64,000 nt of DNA from Geothrix sp. (GCA_030681515.1 JAUXSE010000016.1:148848-212847); one strand, 5' to 3'; counted from the stretch's first letter, positions 8,769 through 17,663 are shown. The notes: a model not told the origin generated them from the sequence alone. Program-made: numbers and translations.

Positions 8769-9125
8769 GTGAAGATCCTCATCGTGGACGATTCCTCGAC
8801 GATGCGGCGCATCATCATCAACACCCTGTCCCGCATCGGATACGCCGACGTGGTCGAGGGTGAGAACGGCAAGAGCGGGCTCGAGAAGCTCGGCCAGGGC
8901 GGGGTGGAAATGATCATCACCGACTGGAACATGCCGGAGATGGATGGCCTCGAGTTCGTGAAGACCGTGCGGGGCCAGAATCCGGCCATCCCGATCCTCA
9001 TGGTGACCACCAACGCCGCCAAGGAGGACATCGTGGAAGCCCTCCAGGCCGGCGTGAACAACTACGTGGTGAAGCCGTTCACCCCGGAGACCCTCAAGGA
9101 AAAGATCGAATCCCTCCTCGGGTAG
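8769..9125 (+). CDS. cheY: Chemotaxis response regulator CheY
   Basis: A 118-residue stand-alone receiver domain. The acidic pocket is IVDD near residue 7, the phosphoacceptor is Asp52 (ITDWNMPEMDG), the switch threonines are MVTT near residue 80, and Lys102 lies in VVKPF. There is no output domain. This matches CheY, which when phosphorylated by CheA binds the motor or another target. The start is GTG with AGGAGG upstream. The genes on both sides encode PilZ and CheZ-like proteins. Confidence 0.93.
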   Translation: MKILIVDDSSTMRRIIINTLSRIGYADVVEGENGKSGLEKLGQGGVEMIITDWNMPEMDGLEFVKTVRGQNPAIPILMVTTNAAKEDIVEALQAGVNNYVVKPFTPETLKEKIESLLG

Positions 9126-9135
9126 GGAGCAGACC

Positions 9136-9714
9136 ATGGATCAGACCGAAATAGACGCCCTCCTCGCTGGCGGCGGCAAGTCCCCCAGGAAGCCCAAGGC
9201 GGCTGTCCCGGCGGCGCCCCCGGTACCCGCGCCGCAGGGTGAACCCCACAAAGACGGCAGCGGCCATGTCATCTCCGAGCTGGACACCGTCACCGCCGTG
9301 ACGGAGCGGGAATCCAACAAGGTCATGGATCAGCTGGACCAGATCAGCCGTCTGGTGTCGCGCCAGCAGGAGCTGATCACCGGGATCATGCGCCATGAAG
9401 GCGCCCAGTCGCCTGGGGTCCAGAAGGCCATCCACGAGGTCATGAGCGCCGGCAAGGAGATCCAGGACAAGGTCTTCGAGGCCATGGACCTCATGCAGTT
9501 CCAGGACATCACCCGCCAGAAGCTGGAGCGCATCGTCCACCACCTGCGCCAGATCCACGACTACATCGTGGATCTCCTGGGCACCGGCCTGAAGAGCGAC
9601 GCCGAACGCCCCTCCATCAGCCACACCATTGCCCAGACCGGCACCACCCCCGATGAGAACAAGGCCCACGCGGACGCCGTGATCGAGGCCTACAAGTCCC
9701 AGAAGAAGGGGTGA
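9136..9714 (+). CDS. CheZ-like CheY-P phosphatase with FliM-like N-terminal peptide
   Basis: A 192-residue, mostly helical protein. The C-terminal half carries MQFQDITRQKLERI, in which Asp124 and Gln128 form the DxxxQ arrangement of CheZ-type phosphatases. The first residues, MDQTEIDALLAGG, strongly resemble the CheY-P-binding N-terminus of FliM (consensus like LSQxEIDALL). A Pro/Ala-rich linker (about residues 15-40) joins the two parts. I infer a CheY-P phosphatase that docks its substrate through a borrowed switch peptide. It follows cheY by 10 bp. Confidence 0.75.
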   Translation: MDQTEIDALLAGGGKSPRKPKAAVPAAPPVPAPQGEPHKDGSGHVISELDTVTAVTERESNKVMDQLDQISRLVSRQQELITGIMRHEGAQSPGVQKAIHEVMSAGKEIQDKVFEAMDLMQFQDITRQKLERIVHHLRQIHDYIVDLLGTGLKSDAERPSISHTIAQTGTTPDENKAHADAVIEAYKSQKKG

Positions 9715-9717
9715 ACC

Positions 9718-11247
9718 ATGGCCGCCGAGTCCACCCAGGCCCTTCCCGCCACGGAGCTGGTGCCCTCGGGCCAGCTGGTGACCTTCACCCTGGATGGCGT
9801 GGAGTTCGGCCTGGACATTGACCGGGTGCAGGAGATCACCCGCCGGAGCGAGGTCACGCCCGTGCCCGGCAGCCCCAGCTTCATCCTGGGCGTCATCAAC
9901 CTCCGCGGCCTCATCATCCCCGTCATGGACAGCCGGGTCCGGTTCCACCTGGCGCCCCAGGAGCCCACCTCGAAGACCCGCATCATCGTGCTGCGCCTGG
10001 CCGGGGGCCCCACGGGGCTCCAGGTGGATTCCGTGGCCGAAGTGGTGCGTCTGGAGAATCACGCCGTCCGGGAGACCCCCCCGCTGGTGGCGGGAGTCCG
10101 CGCCGAGTACCTGGCCGGCATGGTCACGGTGGGCACCCGCCTGATCACCCTGATCCACCTGGAGAAGCTGCTGGACAGCTCCGAACTGACCCGCCGCGCC
10201 GAGCTCGAGGATCTCGGCCTGGCCCGGATCCTCGGCGGATCCGGGGATACCGAAGGGGAACCCGAGGAGGACGGCCGCCCCTTCGTCACCTTCCGGATCG
10301 GGGTCGAATCCTTCGGCATCGCCCTTCACGAGGTGGAGGAGATCGTCGAGCTGCCTCCCGTGACCAAGGTGCCGGACGCCCCGGACTACGTGCTGGGGGT
10401 CATCTGCCTGCGGGACCAGGTCATGCCCCTCATTGACCTGTCGGAGATCCTGTCCATCCGGCAGGGCCAGGCCGAGCGCAAGCGCGGCATGGTGGTGCTG
10501 CTTTCCTTCGGCGCCGCCAGGATCGGCGTGGTGGTGGACGAGATCGAGGAGATCCTGCGGGTGGGGGAGGGCCAGGTCCTGCCGCCGCCCCAGACCCTGT
10601 CCGAGTCCGAGCGCGAACACCTGGAGGGCATCCTCCTTCTGCCGGGCCGCATGGTCAGCCTCATCAACGTGCTGAAGATCATCACCGGCGACGACCAGGA
10701 GAAGATCGCCGCCATGGGCCGGGGCCTTGGCCTGCCGGAGGACCGGGCCCAGGAGATGGTGCCCAGCATCGAACTGGTCGTGTTCCGCCTCGGCCCCGAA
10801 AGCTACGGGCTGCGCCTGCGCGAGGTCCGCGAGATCATCATGGTGGGCCAGATCACGCCGGTGCCCCGGGCGCCCCACTTCGTGGACGGCGTGCTGAACC
10901 TGCGGGGCGAGGTGATGCCCGTCGTGGACCTCCGCACCCGGTTCGGCCTGGAGCGCGTCGAGGCGACCTCCATCTCGCGCATCCTCATCACGAGCATCGG
11001 TGGGGTGTTCACGGGGCTCGTGGTGGACGCCGTGGAGGAGGTCCGCCCGGTGGATGCGCACCGCTTCGGACCCCCGCCCGCCGTCACCGCCGTGGGCGCC
11101 AACCGCTACATCGAGAAGGTGGCCCGCCTCGACGACGGCATGATCTTCCTGCTCGAACTCAAGCAGCTTCTGACCGAGGCGGAGACCGGGCAGCTCCAGG
11201 GCCTCCAGGGGCGGCGGGGCGCGGCCAACAGGACGGGTGAGCCATGA
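9718..11247 (+). CDS. Coupling protein with three tandem CheW domains
   Basis: A 509-residue protein made of three CheW-like SH3-fold modules, at about residues 15-165, 185-330 and 345-490. Each has the typical pattern of an N-terminal strand pair, a GVINLRG-type motif (FILGVINLRGLIIPVMDSR, YVLGVICLRDQVMPLIDLS, FVDGVLNLRGEVMPVVDLR) and a VDSV/VDEI/VDAV segment. CheW links receptors to CheA; a three-domain version could act as a scaffold of altered geometry. No kinase or receiver part is present. It lies between the CheZ-like gene and cheA, and its stop overlaps the cheA ATG. Confidence 0.9.
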   Translation: MAAESTQALPATELVPSGQLVTFTLDGVEFGLDIDRVQEITRRSEVTPVPGSPSFILGVINLRGLIIPVMDSRVRFHLAPQEPTSKTRIIVLRLAGGPTGLQVDSVAEVVRLENHAVRETPPLVAGVRAEYLAGMVTVGTRLITLIHLEKLLDSSELTRRAELEDLGLARILGGSGDTEGEPEEDGRPFVTFRIGVESFGIALHEVEEIVELPPVTKVPDAPDYVLGVICLRDQVMPLIDLSEILSIRQGQAERKRGMVVLLSFGAARIGVVVDEIEEILRVGEGQVLPPPQTLSESEREHLEGILLLPGRMVSLINVLKIITGDDQEKIAAMGRGLGLPEDRAQEMVPSIELVVFRLGPESYGLRLREVREIIMVGQITPVPRAPHFVDGVLNLRGEVMPVVDLRTRFGLERVEATSISRILITSIGGVFTGLVVDAVEEVRPVDAHRFGPPPAVTAVGANRYIEKVARLDDGMIFLLELKQLLTEAETGQLQGLQGRRGAANRTGEP

Positions 11248-13337
11248 GCGATTTCGCCCTCGACGATCCCAGCTTCTACGAGGACTTCCTCATCGAGGCG
11301 CAGGAGCATTTCGAGCAGATCGAGACCAACTTCCTGGCCCTCGAGGAAGCCCCCGGCGATCTGGATCTGCTGAACGCGATCTTCCGGAGCGTCCACACCA
11401 TCAAGGGCGCGGCCGGATTCCTCGGTCTCCAGAAAGTCCTGGCGGTGGCCCACATGGGCGAGAACGTGCTGGATGATCTCCGCAAATCCCGCATGGAGCT
11501 CAGCGACCGGGTCATGGAACTGCTCTTCGAGACCGTGGACATGCTGAAGGTCCTGGTCGAGGACGTGCGCGTCCAGGTGAGGAAGCAGGGCGAAGCCGAG
11601 GATCCCGATCCCAGCGAACTGATCCGGAACCTCGAATCCCTCAAGAAGGGCGTTGCCGCGCCAACGGCCCTCCAGGCCATGGCTTCCACGGGGAAACTTT
11701 CCCTGCCGGCCGCCCTGGCCGGCGTGGATGAGGCGGGACGGAAGGCCGCCGAGGCGGCCCTGGCCCAGGGGAAGACCGTGCTCGGCATCCGGGTCGAGCT
11801 GGCCGGCGCCATCTACGGCACGGCCTTCAATCCCTTCTCCCTGTTCCAGGTGGTGGAACTGGTGGGCCGGATGCTGCACCGGCAGATGGTTCCGCGCGAG
11901 CCCCTCGTGGAACTCGACAGCTTCGATCCCCGGGCCTTCCACCTGGATCTGGTGATGCTCATCGAGGCCACTGAGCCCATGGAGGAGATCCGGAAGGTCT
12001 TCGGGGCCGTATCGGGCGCCAGCATCTCCTTCCATCCGCTGACCCTCGGGCCCCCTGCGGGCGAGGGCGCCCCCGCGCCCGAAGACCGCCGGAAAAGCGG
12101 ACGCAGGAATTCCGACGACAAGGCCGCCTCCGACACCATCCGCGTGAGCCAGGCCAAGCTTGAGCAGTTCATGAACATCGTGGCGGAGCTGATCATCAGC
12201 AAGACCATGATCAGCCATCTCGTCGAGCGGCTCGCGCCCCAGGTCCAGGGCCATCCCGCGGCGGCCGTGGCGAAGGAGCTGGCCCACGCGTCGGTGCATC
12301 TCGATCACGTGAGCAAGGAAATCCAGGCTTCGGTGCTGGGCATCCGCATGGTGCCCGTGAAGACCGTCTTCTCCAAGTTCCCGCGCATGTTGCGGGACCT
12401 GGCGAAGGCCAGCGGCAAGAAGATAGATCTCCAGGTGATGGGCGAGGACACCGAGATTGACAAGAGCATCATCGAGGAACTGGGCGACCCCATGGTCCAC
12501 CTCATCCGGAACAGCGCGGACCACGGCATCGAGCTGCCCGACGTCCGCGTGAGGTCGGGCAAGTCCGAGGTGGGGACCGTGATCCTGCGGGCCCGTCACG
12601 AGGGCGATAGCGTGATCGTGGAGATCGAGGATGACGGCAAGGGCATTGATCCAGCCATCATCCGCGCCAAGGCCGTGGAGAAGGGGGTGCTCTCCCAGGA
12701 GCGGGCCGATGCCATGCCGGACGATGAGGTGATCGAGCTCATCTTCGCGCCCGGGTTCAGTACCGCCGCGGTGGTGACAGACATCTCCGGCCGGGGCGTG
12801 GGCATGGACGTGGTGCGCTCCAACGTGCGCAAGCTCAACGGCCGCGTGGGCGTACGATCCACCGTGGGCAAGGGCTCCATCTTCACCATCAAGCTGCCGC
12901 TGACGCTGGCCATCATTGACGCCCTGCTGGTGAAGAGCGGCGGGCAGGTCTTCGCCCTCCCCGGCACGGCCGTGGAGGAGACCCTGATCGTGCCGCCGGA
13001 GAGCGTCTCCCACCTCACCAGCCGCCAGGCCATCAATCTGCGGGGGGAAGTCCTGGGCGTGTGCCGGCTCAAGCACCTCCTGAAATCGGCGGCCCCCGTG
13101 AACGCGGCCGATGAGGTGGATGGCCTTTCCGTGGTGGTGGTGTCCGCCGCCGGACGGCGCATGGGCATCATCGTGGACGCCTTCGTCCGCCGCCAGGAAG
13201 TGGTCATCAAGCCCCTGGCGCCCTACCTCGCCAGCCTGCCCGGCATCAGCGGCGCATCCATCATGGGAGACGGCGGCGTCGTGTTGATCCTGGATCCCGC
13301 CGAGCTGCTGCAGCTCGCCGTCCAGGAGGCCGTGTGA
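11244..13337 (+). CDS. cheA: Chemotaxis histidine kinase CheA
   Basis: A 697-residue CheA. The Hpt domain has phospho-accepting His51 in FRSVHTIKGAAGFLG. A region of about residues 150-290 takes the place of P2 and is not clearly recognised. The dimerisation helices begin near VSQAKLEQFMNIVAELI. The ATPase domain shows the N box HLIRNSADHGIE and G boxes DDGKGIDP and GRGVGMDVVRSNV. A CheW-like P5 domain ends the protein. It autophosphorylates and passes phosphate to CheY. It overlaps the genes on both sides by 4 bp. No cheR or cheB is found in the window. Confidence 0.96.
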   Translation: MSDFALDDPSFYEDFLIEAQEHFEQIETNFLALEEAPGDLDLLNAIFRSVHTIKGAAGFLGLQKVLAVAHMGENVLDDLRKSRMELSDRVMELLFETVDMLKVLVEDVRVQVRKQGEAEDPDPSELIRNLESLKKGVAAPTALQAMASTGKLSLPAALAGVDEAGRKAAEAALAQGKTVLGIRVELAGAIYGTAFNPFSLFQVVELVGRMLHRQMVPREPLVELDSFDPRAFHLDLVMLIEATEPMEEIRKVFGAVSGASISFHPLTLGPPAGEGAPAPEDRRKSGRRNSDDKAASDTIRVSQAKLEQFMNIVAELIISKTMISHLVERLAPQVQGHPAAAVAKELAHASVHLDHVSKEIQASVLGIRMVPVKTVFSKFPRMLRDLAKASGKKIDLQVMGEDTEIDKSIIEELGDPMVHLIRNSADHGIELPDVRVRSGKSEVGTVILRARHEGDSVIVEIEDDGKGIDPAIIRAKAVEKGVLSQERADAMPDDEVIELIFAPGFSTAAVVTDISGRGVGMDVVRSNVRKLNGRVGVRSTVGKGSIFTIKLPLTLAIIDALLVKSGGQVFALPGTAVEETLIVPPESVSHLTSRQAINLRGEVLGVCRLKHLLKSAAPVNAADEVDGLSVVVVSAAGRRMGIIVDAFVRRQEVVIKPLAPYLASLPGISGASIMGDGGVVLILDPAELLQLAVQEAV

Positions 13338-14275
13338 GCCTTGGGACCGCGCCCACGCCCTCAACCCAGGCGCGGGACCGCGCCGCGGGCCGGGAGTCCG
13401 TCCAGCACCGGTTCATGACCTTCTTCCTGGACGGACGGCCCTATGGGCTTCCGCTCCGCCATGTGGCGGAAATCACGCCGCTCCGGGAACTGAACCGGCT
13501 GCCCCACATGCCCCGGGCGGTGGAGGGCGTCCTGGATCTCCGGGGCCGCGTGGTCCCCGTGGTGAACCTGCGGGCGCGCATGTCCCTGCCTCCCCTGGAG
13601 GGGGCCGTGAAGGGCACCATCCTGGTCCTGGATCTGGCGGGGACGGCCACGGGTCTCCTGGTGGACGCGGTGGACGCGGTCCTGAGCGTTCCAGAGGAGA
13701 ACCTGGTCCCCGCCAGCCCCTTGCTGGCGGGCCTGGATGGCGCCTGGGTCGAAGGCTTCATCGTCCAGGGCGAGCGGGTGATCACCCTGCTGGACGCCGC
13801 CCTGGTGGCCAGTCCCGGGGGACGGCGCACCCAGGGCAAGGCCATCCTGGCGAACCTCAGCCTGGAGGAGCGCCTCGACGACGGCCTGCGCCGGCTCATA
13901 GACATGGCGCCCCCCAAGCGGCAGGGGGAACACCGGGTGATGCCCCAGATCGAATCCTCCATTTCGTATACCGAGCGGGAGATGGGCAAGGTGCTGGAGC
14001 GGGTGGAAGCCATGCTGGCGAGTGCCGACAGGGCCTTCCAGGGCCTCGGGTACCTCAAGCAGGAGGCCGGGCTCGGCAAGCTCAAGGGCCACGAGCGCGA
14101 TATCGCGGATCTGGAGCGCATGAACCAGGAGATGCAGGACACGGTCTTCGCCCTCATCCAGCAGATGCAGTTCCAGGACATCGCCAGGCAGAAGCTGGAG
14201 CGGGTGCTGGCCCATCTCCGGGGCATGCAAGTGGCCATCAGCGGCAAGCTGCGGACGGAGCGGAAGACCGACTAG
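13334..14275 (+). CDS. CheW-CheZ fusion protein
   Basis: A 313-residue protein with a CheW domain (about residues 22-165, with EGVLDLRGRVVPVVNLRARM and the VDAVDAVL segment) followed by a long helical region. The helical region ends in QQMQFQDIARQKLERVL, where Asp282 and Gln286 reproduce the DxxxQ phosphatase motif of the CheZ-like protein at 9136. The GTG start overlaps the cheA stop (GTGA). The arrangement would place a CheY-P phosphatase inside the receptor-kinase array itself. The fold assignment is by motif; activity is inferred. Confidence 0.8.
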   Translation: MSLGTAPTPSTQARDRAAGRESVQHRFMTFFLDGRPYGLPLRHVAEITPLRELNRLPHMPRAVEGVLDLRGRVVPVVNLRARMSLPPLEGAVKGTILVLDLAGTATGLLVDAVDAVLSVPEENLVPASPLLAGLDGAWVEGFIVQGERVITLLDAALVASPGGRRTQGKAILANLSLEERLDDGLRRLIDMAPPKRQGEHRVMPQIESSISYTEREMGKVLERVEAMLASADRAFQGLGYLKQEAGLGKLKGHERDIADLERMNQEMQDTVFALIQQMQFQDIARQKLERVLAHLRGMQVAISGKLRTERKTD

Positions 14276-14332
14276 CCCCTGGAGCCGACCTCGATCAGCG
14301 GGCACAATGGGGGATTCGGCCCAGGAGCCCCC

Positions 14333-15634
14333 GTGATCAGCCAGCCATTCACCGAAGTCCGATTCCTCGCCGGCCAGGTCGGCGGGACCGTCCGGCTGCG
14401 GGGCTGGGTCCGCAATGCGCGCACCAGCAAGACCCGCTTCATCGAGCTGCGGGACGGCTCGGGCTTCGTCCAGTGCGTGGTGGGCGCCGCCGAGGCCGAT
14501 CCTGCGAGCTATGAGCTGGCCGGGAAGCTTACTCAGGAAGCCGCCATCTCGGTGCTGGGGATCGTGCAGCAGCACCCCAAGACCGGCGAGCCGGAACTGC
14601 TGGTGAAGTCCCTGGAGCTCATCGGCGGTAGTACGGACTTCCCCATCACGCCCAAGGAGCACGGCACCGAGTTTCTCATGGAGAACCGCCATCTGTGGCT
14701 GCGCAGCAAGCGCCAGTGGGCCATCCTGCGCATCCGCCACACCCTGGTGAAGGGCATCCGCGACTTCTTCGACGAGGACGGCTTCACCCTGCTGGATGCC
14801 CCCATCCTCACCCCTAGCGCCTGCGAAGGCACCAGCACGCTGTTCAGCACGGACTACTTCCACGAAGGCACGGCCTTCCTCAGCCAATCCGGCCAGCTCT
14901 ACCAGGAGCCGGGCATCGCGGCCTTCGGCAAGGTCTACTGCTTCGGTCCCACCTTCCGCGCCGAGAAGAGCAAGACCCGCCGCCACCTCACGGAGTTCTG
15001 GATGGTGGAGCCGGAAGTGGCCTTCGCCCACCTGGACGATGTGATGATCCTGGGCGAACGCATGACCAAGTTCCTCATCCAGCGGGTGCTCGAAGGCCGC
15101 CAGGAGGAGCTGAAGATCCTCGAGCGCGATACCGCGCCCCTGGAAACCGCCCTGAACACCACCTTCGACCGCATGACCTACACCGAGGCCGTGGAGAAGC
15201 TGAAGACCCTGGGCAGCGACATCCAGTGGGGCGAGGACTTCGGCAACGATGACGAAACCATCCTCATGAACGCCACGGACCGCCCCCTCTGGGTGCACCG
15301 CTTCCCCAAGGCCTTCAAGGCCTTCTACATGGAACCGGACCCCGTGGATTCACGCCTGGCCCTGGGCGCCGACCTGCTGGCCCCCGAAGGCTACGGCGAA
15401 GTCATCGGCGGCGGCGAGCGCGCCAGCGACCTGCAGTACCTCCTCGACCAGATCCAGCACCACCAGCTCACCCGCGCCGACTACGAGTGGTACCTGGACG
15501 TCCGCAAGTACGGCAGCGTCCCCCACGCCGGCTTCGGCATGGGCCTAGAGCGAGCCGTGGCGTGGATCTGCAGGCTGCCGCATGTACGGGAGACCATCCC
15601 GTATCCGCGGATGATGGGGACATTACGGCCCTGA
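14333..15634 (+). CDS. asnS: Asparaginyl-tRNA synthetase
   Basis: A 433-residue class IIb synthetase charging tRNA-Asn with asparagine. An N-terminal OB-fold anticodon-binding domain ([21 protein letters not shown]) precedes the catalytic domain with motif 2 [21 protein letters not shown] in part and motif 3 [13 protein letters not shown]. The GTG start has CAGGAG upstream. With asnS present, the AspRS at 43902 can be discriminating, though this was not tested. It follows the chemosensory operon by 57 bp and probably has its own promoter. Confidence 0.96.
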   Translation: MISQPFTEVRFLAGQVGGTVRLRGWVRNARTSKTRFIELRDGSGFVQCVVGAAEADPASYELAGKLTQEAAISVLGIVQQHPKTGEPELLVKSLELIGGSTDFPITPKEHGTEFLMENRHLWLRSKRQWAILRIRHTLVKGIRDFFDEDGFTLLDAPILTPSACEGTSTLFSTDYFHEGTAFLSQSGQLYQEPGIAAFGKVYCFGPTFRAEKSKTRRHLTEFWMVEPEVAFAHLDDVMILGERMTKFLIQRVLEGRQEELKILERDTAPLETALNTTFDRMTYTEAVEKLKTLGSDIQWGEDFGNDDETILMNATDRPLWVHRFPKAFKAFYMEPDPVDSRLALGADLLAPEGYGEVIGGGERASDLQYLLDQIQHHQLTRADYEWYLDVRKYGSVPHAGFGMGLERAVAWICRLPHVRETIPYPRMMGTLRP

Positions 15635-15652
15635 CCAGCCTGGTTCCAATGC

Positions 15653-15690
15653 GCGCGAGCTGCGCCCGCGCGATAGCGAAAATCGCGATC
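15653..15690. repeat. Left flanking hairpin of the DUF6978/DUF1828 cassette
   Basis: GCGCGAGC-TGC-GCCCGCGC (15653-15671) forms an 8-bp stem with one mismatch and a 3-nt loop, followed by GCGAAAATCGCG. The same order of sequence, with a perfect stem, lies at 17015-17047 on the far side of the two-gene cassette. Confidence 0.7.
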
Positions 15691-15761
15691 ATCGCCTCGT
15701 TTTTCTCTGCGAACGCTAGCCTCCTCTTGGAAATGGTCAGAACTGGGAGCATTCTTTCTGC

Positions 15762-16211
15762 ATGTCCTCCCCACTCACTCAAATTGAGGCCGATGGCCTG
15801 ATCCAGCTCTCCAAGATCCCAGCCAACTCGAGGGCTGAGATGTATCCCAGCGGAGGGGACAGCCTACGGGTGATCCTTCATTCCATGAACCGGAAAGAGG
15901 CATTCCTAGTCGAGATCACCAGAGGGCGGATAGACATGGCCAAAGTGAATCACCAACTTGTCGGCCGCCAGATCGTGCCTCTACTGAGGCTAGATATTGG
16001 TGTGACAGCCAAACACAAGAACCCTGATGACGTTTGGATTATTGGCCCTCACTTGCATGAATACCGTGAAGGCTACGAACTGAAGTGGGCCACCACGTTA
16101 CCATTCGCTGGTTTTGACCCTGGTGATGATCTGATCACTCACCTCAACAAATTTTTCGCCTTTTGCAACGTGACTCCGTTGCCACCTGTATCTATGGGAC
16201 TCTTCTCATGA
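15762..16211 (+). CDS. DUF6978-family protein
   Basis: A 149-residue protein of unknown function. I recognise the DUF6978 pattern: EAFLVEITRGRIDMAK, PLLRLDIGVTAKHKNP, PHLHEYREGYELKWA and a final FFAFCNV. This family is common in accessory and phage-related DNA, often near DUF1828 genes. The composition is clearly less GC-rich than the flanking housekeeping genes, which supports acquisition. The gene overlaps the next by 4 bp, so the two products probably act together. It could be part of a toxin-antitoxin or defence module; nothing in the sequence proves it. Confidence 0.75.
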   Translation: MSSPLTQIEADGLIQLSKIPANSRAEMYPSGGDSLRVILHSMNRKEAFLVEITRGRIDMAKVNHQLVGRQIVPLLRLDIGVTAKHKNPDDVWIIGPHLHEYREGYELKWATTLPFAGFDPGDDLITHLNKFFAFCNVTPLPPVSMGLFS

Positions 16212-16975
16212 TGCAAGAAATGCAAGCCCTGCTGGATCGTTATTGGGTTTGGCTTCGAGATCAGACTTCTCTCCGTCAACTCGATGGAGAGTGGATTGAG
16301 ATCAATACCCCATTTCTCGATCGGCACAACGACGGACTTCAAATCTATGCCCGGCATGAGGGCGATGACCTACTCATGACGGATGATGGGTACATTCTCC
16401 GCGACCTTGAGGCCAGTGGATGCAAACTCGATTTACCCCGTCGGCAAGCTCTCATTCAACTCACCCTCCGGGGGTTCGGTGTTCAGCTTGCCGAAGATCG
16501 CCTTGAGATCCGAGCGAGACCTGAGAACTTCGCCCAAAGAAAACACAATCTGATTCAGGCAATGCTGGGTGTGAATGATCTTTTCTATCTCAGCAAAGCG
16601 AGTATCCGTGGTCTTTTCCTTGAAGATGTTCAGGCTTGGATGGACCAGAATGATGTTCGGTATTCACCGAATGTGCAACTCCTCGGAAAGAGTGGGTTAT
16701 CACACTCCTTCCATTTTCTGATCAATAAATCAAGGCAACAACCGGAGCGTATTATCCGAGCAATCAATGCGCCCGATAGAAGCAGTGCGGAATCATTTGC
16801 CTTTGCCTGGATCGATACCCGGGAAGCAAGGGCCCAAGAGGCCAAAGCCTTCGCCGTCGTGAATGATCTCGACCATTCTGTTCCTAGCGCATTCCTCGAT
16901 ACCTTGAGGAGTTATGAAATCGAGCCCCTACTCTGGGGGCAACGTGATTCATTCAGGGACAGGTTGGCATCTTAG
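16208..16975 (+). CDS. DUF1828/DUF1829 domain protein
   Basis: A 255-residue protein with an N-terminal DUF1828 domain (WIEINTPFLDRHNDGLQIY, LLMTDDGYILRDLEASGCKL, then AQRKHNLIQAMLGVNDLFYL) and a C-terminal DUF1829 domain (about residues 150-245, with SFHFLINKS and AFAWIDTREAR). No enzymatic motif is evident. The ATGATG start overlaps the DUF6978 stop. The pair is bounded by related hairpins, lies between asnS and ybeD, and has lower GC than both, consistent with an inserted cassette. Function unknown. Confidence 0.75.
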   Translation: MMQEMQALLDRYWVWLRDQTSLRQLDGEWIEINTPFLDRHNDGLQIYARHEGDDLLMTDDGYILRDLEASGCKLDLPRRQALIQLTLRGFGVQLAEDRLEIRARPENFAQRKHNLIQAMLGVNDLFYLSKASIRGLFLEDVQAWMDQNDVRYSPNVQLLGKSGLSHSFHFLINKSRQQPERIIRAINAPDRSSAESFAFAWIDTREARAQEAKAFAVVNDLDHSVPSAFLDTLRSYEIEPLLWGQRDSFRDRLAS

Positions 16976-17014
16976 CTCTGATTCCTTCTCCTCTGCATCC
17001 TTCCATAACGTTCC

Positions 17015-17059
17015 GCGCGGGCGGCGCCCGCGCCAACGAAAATCGCGCAGCGATTTTCG
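17015..17059. repeat. Right flanking double hairpin of the cassette
   Basis: Two perfect hairpins with 3-nt loops stand side by side: GCGCGGGC-GGC-GCCCGCGC (17015-17033) and CGAAAATCGC-GCA-GCGATTTTCG (17037-17059). They end 4 bp from the ybeD stop codon, so they could also terminate transcripts from both sides. The left cassette flank carries a degenerate version. Confidence 0.8.
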
Positions 17060-17062
17060 CCC

Positions 17063-17335
17063 TCACAACTGCATGACCACGCCCGGCAGCTTCTGGATGG
17101 CCTCCCGCAGCGGGGTCTCGGCCTGGGCGTGGGGCAGGGTGATCCAGAAGGTGTAGCTGATGAAGCTGCCTTTGCAGTTGGACTGGTGCCGCTCGTCGCC
17201 TTCGGGTTGGGGTCCCAGGTGGGCGAGGATCAGTTCCATCACCATATCGGGGCGCAGTTCCTCCTGGCGCCCGATGATCTTCATGGGGACGCGGGTGGGA
17301 TAGGTGATCTCGGGCCGACGGCAGGCTTCTTCCAT
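17063..17335 (-). CDS. ybeD: DUF493/YbeD-family protein
   Basis: A 90-residue protein of the YbeD (DUF493) family, small ferredoxin-fold proteins often thought to be regulatory. The typical elements are YPTRVPMKIIGRQEELRPDMV near the N-terminus, the SNCKGSFISYTFWITLP core strand, and the end segment LREAIQKLPGVVMQL. The length matches the family (about 85-100). The molecular role is not established. It stands alone between the cassette hairpins and the HU gene. Confidence 0.8.
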   Translation of the reverse strand: MEEACRRPEITYPTRVPMKIIGRQEELRPDMVMELILAHLGPQPEGDERHQSNCKGSFISYTFWITLPHAQAETPLREAIQKLPGVVMQL

Positions 17336-17387
17336 GACGCCATTGTCCCTTGCTTTTCCCTATCGCTCAATGCGCCAGCATTGAGAG

Positions 17388-17663
17388 CTACTTGACCTCG
17401 ATCTCCCGCAGATCCTTCCCCGGCTTGAAGCGGATGCTCTTGCCCTTGGGGATCTGGACGCTGGCGCCGGTCTTGATGTTCCGGCCCATGCCGCGCTTGC
17501 GGGGGCGGGGCTCGAAGACGCCGAAGCCGCGGATCTCGATGCGGTGGCCATTGAGGAGGGCATCCTTCAGCCGCTCCGTGAGCAGATCCACCACCTGGAG
17601 GGCGGTGGCCCGGGAGCAGGGATGCACTTTCATCAACGAATTGGCGATGTCTATCTTGATCAT
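17388..17663 (-). CDS. HU/IHF-family nucleoid protein
   Basis: A 91-residue DNA-bending protein of the HU/IHF family. The dimerisation helices (ALQVVDLLTERLKDALLNGH) are followed by RIEIRGFGVFEPRPRKRG and the arm sequence GRNIKTGASVQIPKGKSI, then RFKPGKDL. The GRNxxTG arm and the short C-terminus resemble IHF-alpha or HU subunits equally, so no symbol is given. It binds the minor groove and bends DNA. It lies downstream of pilT on the same strand with a 49-bp gap. Confidence 0.93.
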   Translation of the reverse strand: MIKIDIANSLMKVHPCSRATALQVVDLLTERLKDALLNGHRIEIRGFGVFEPRPRKRGMGRNIKTGASVQIPKGKSIRFKPGKDLREIEVK

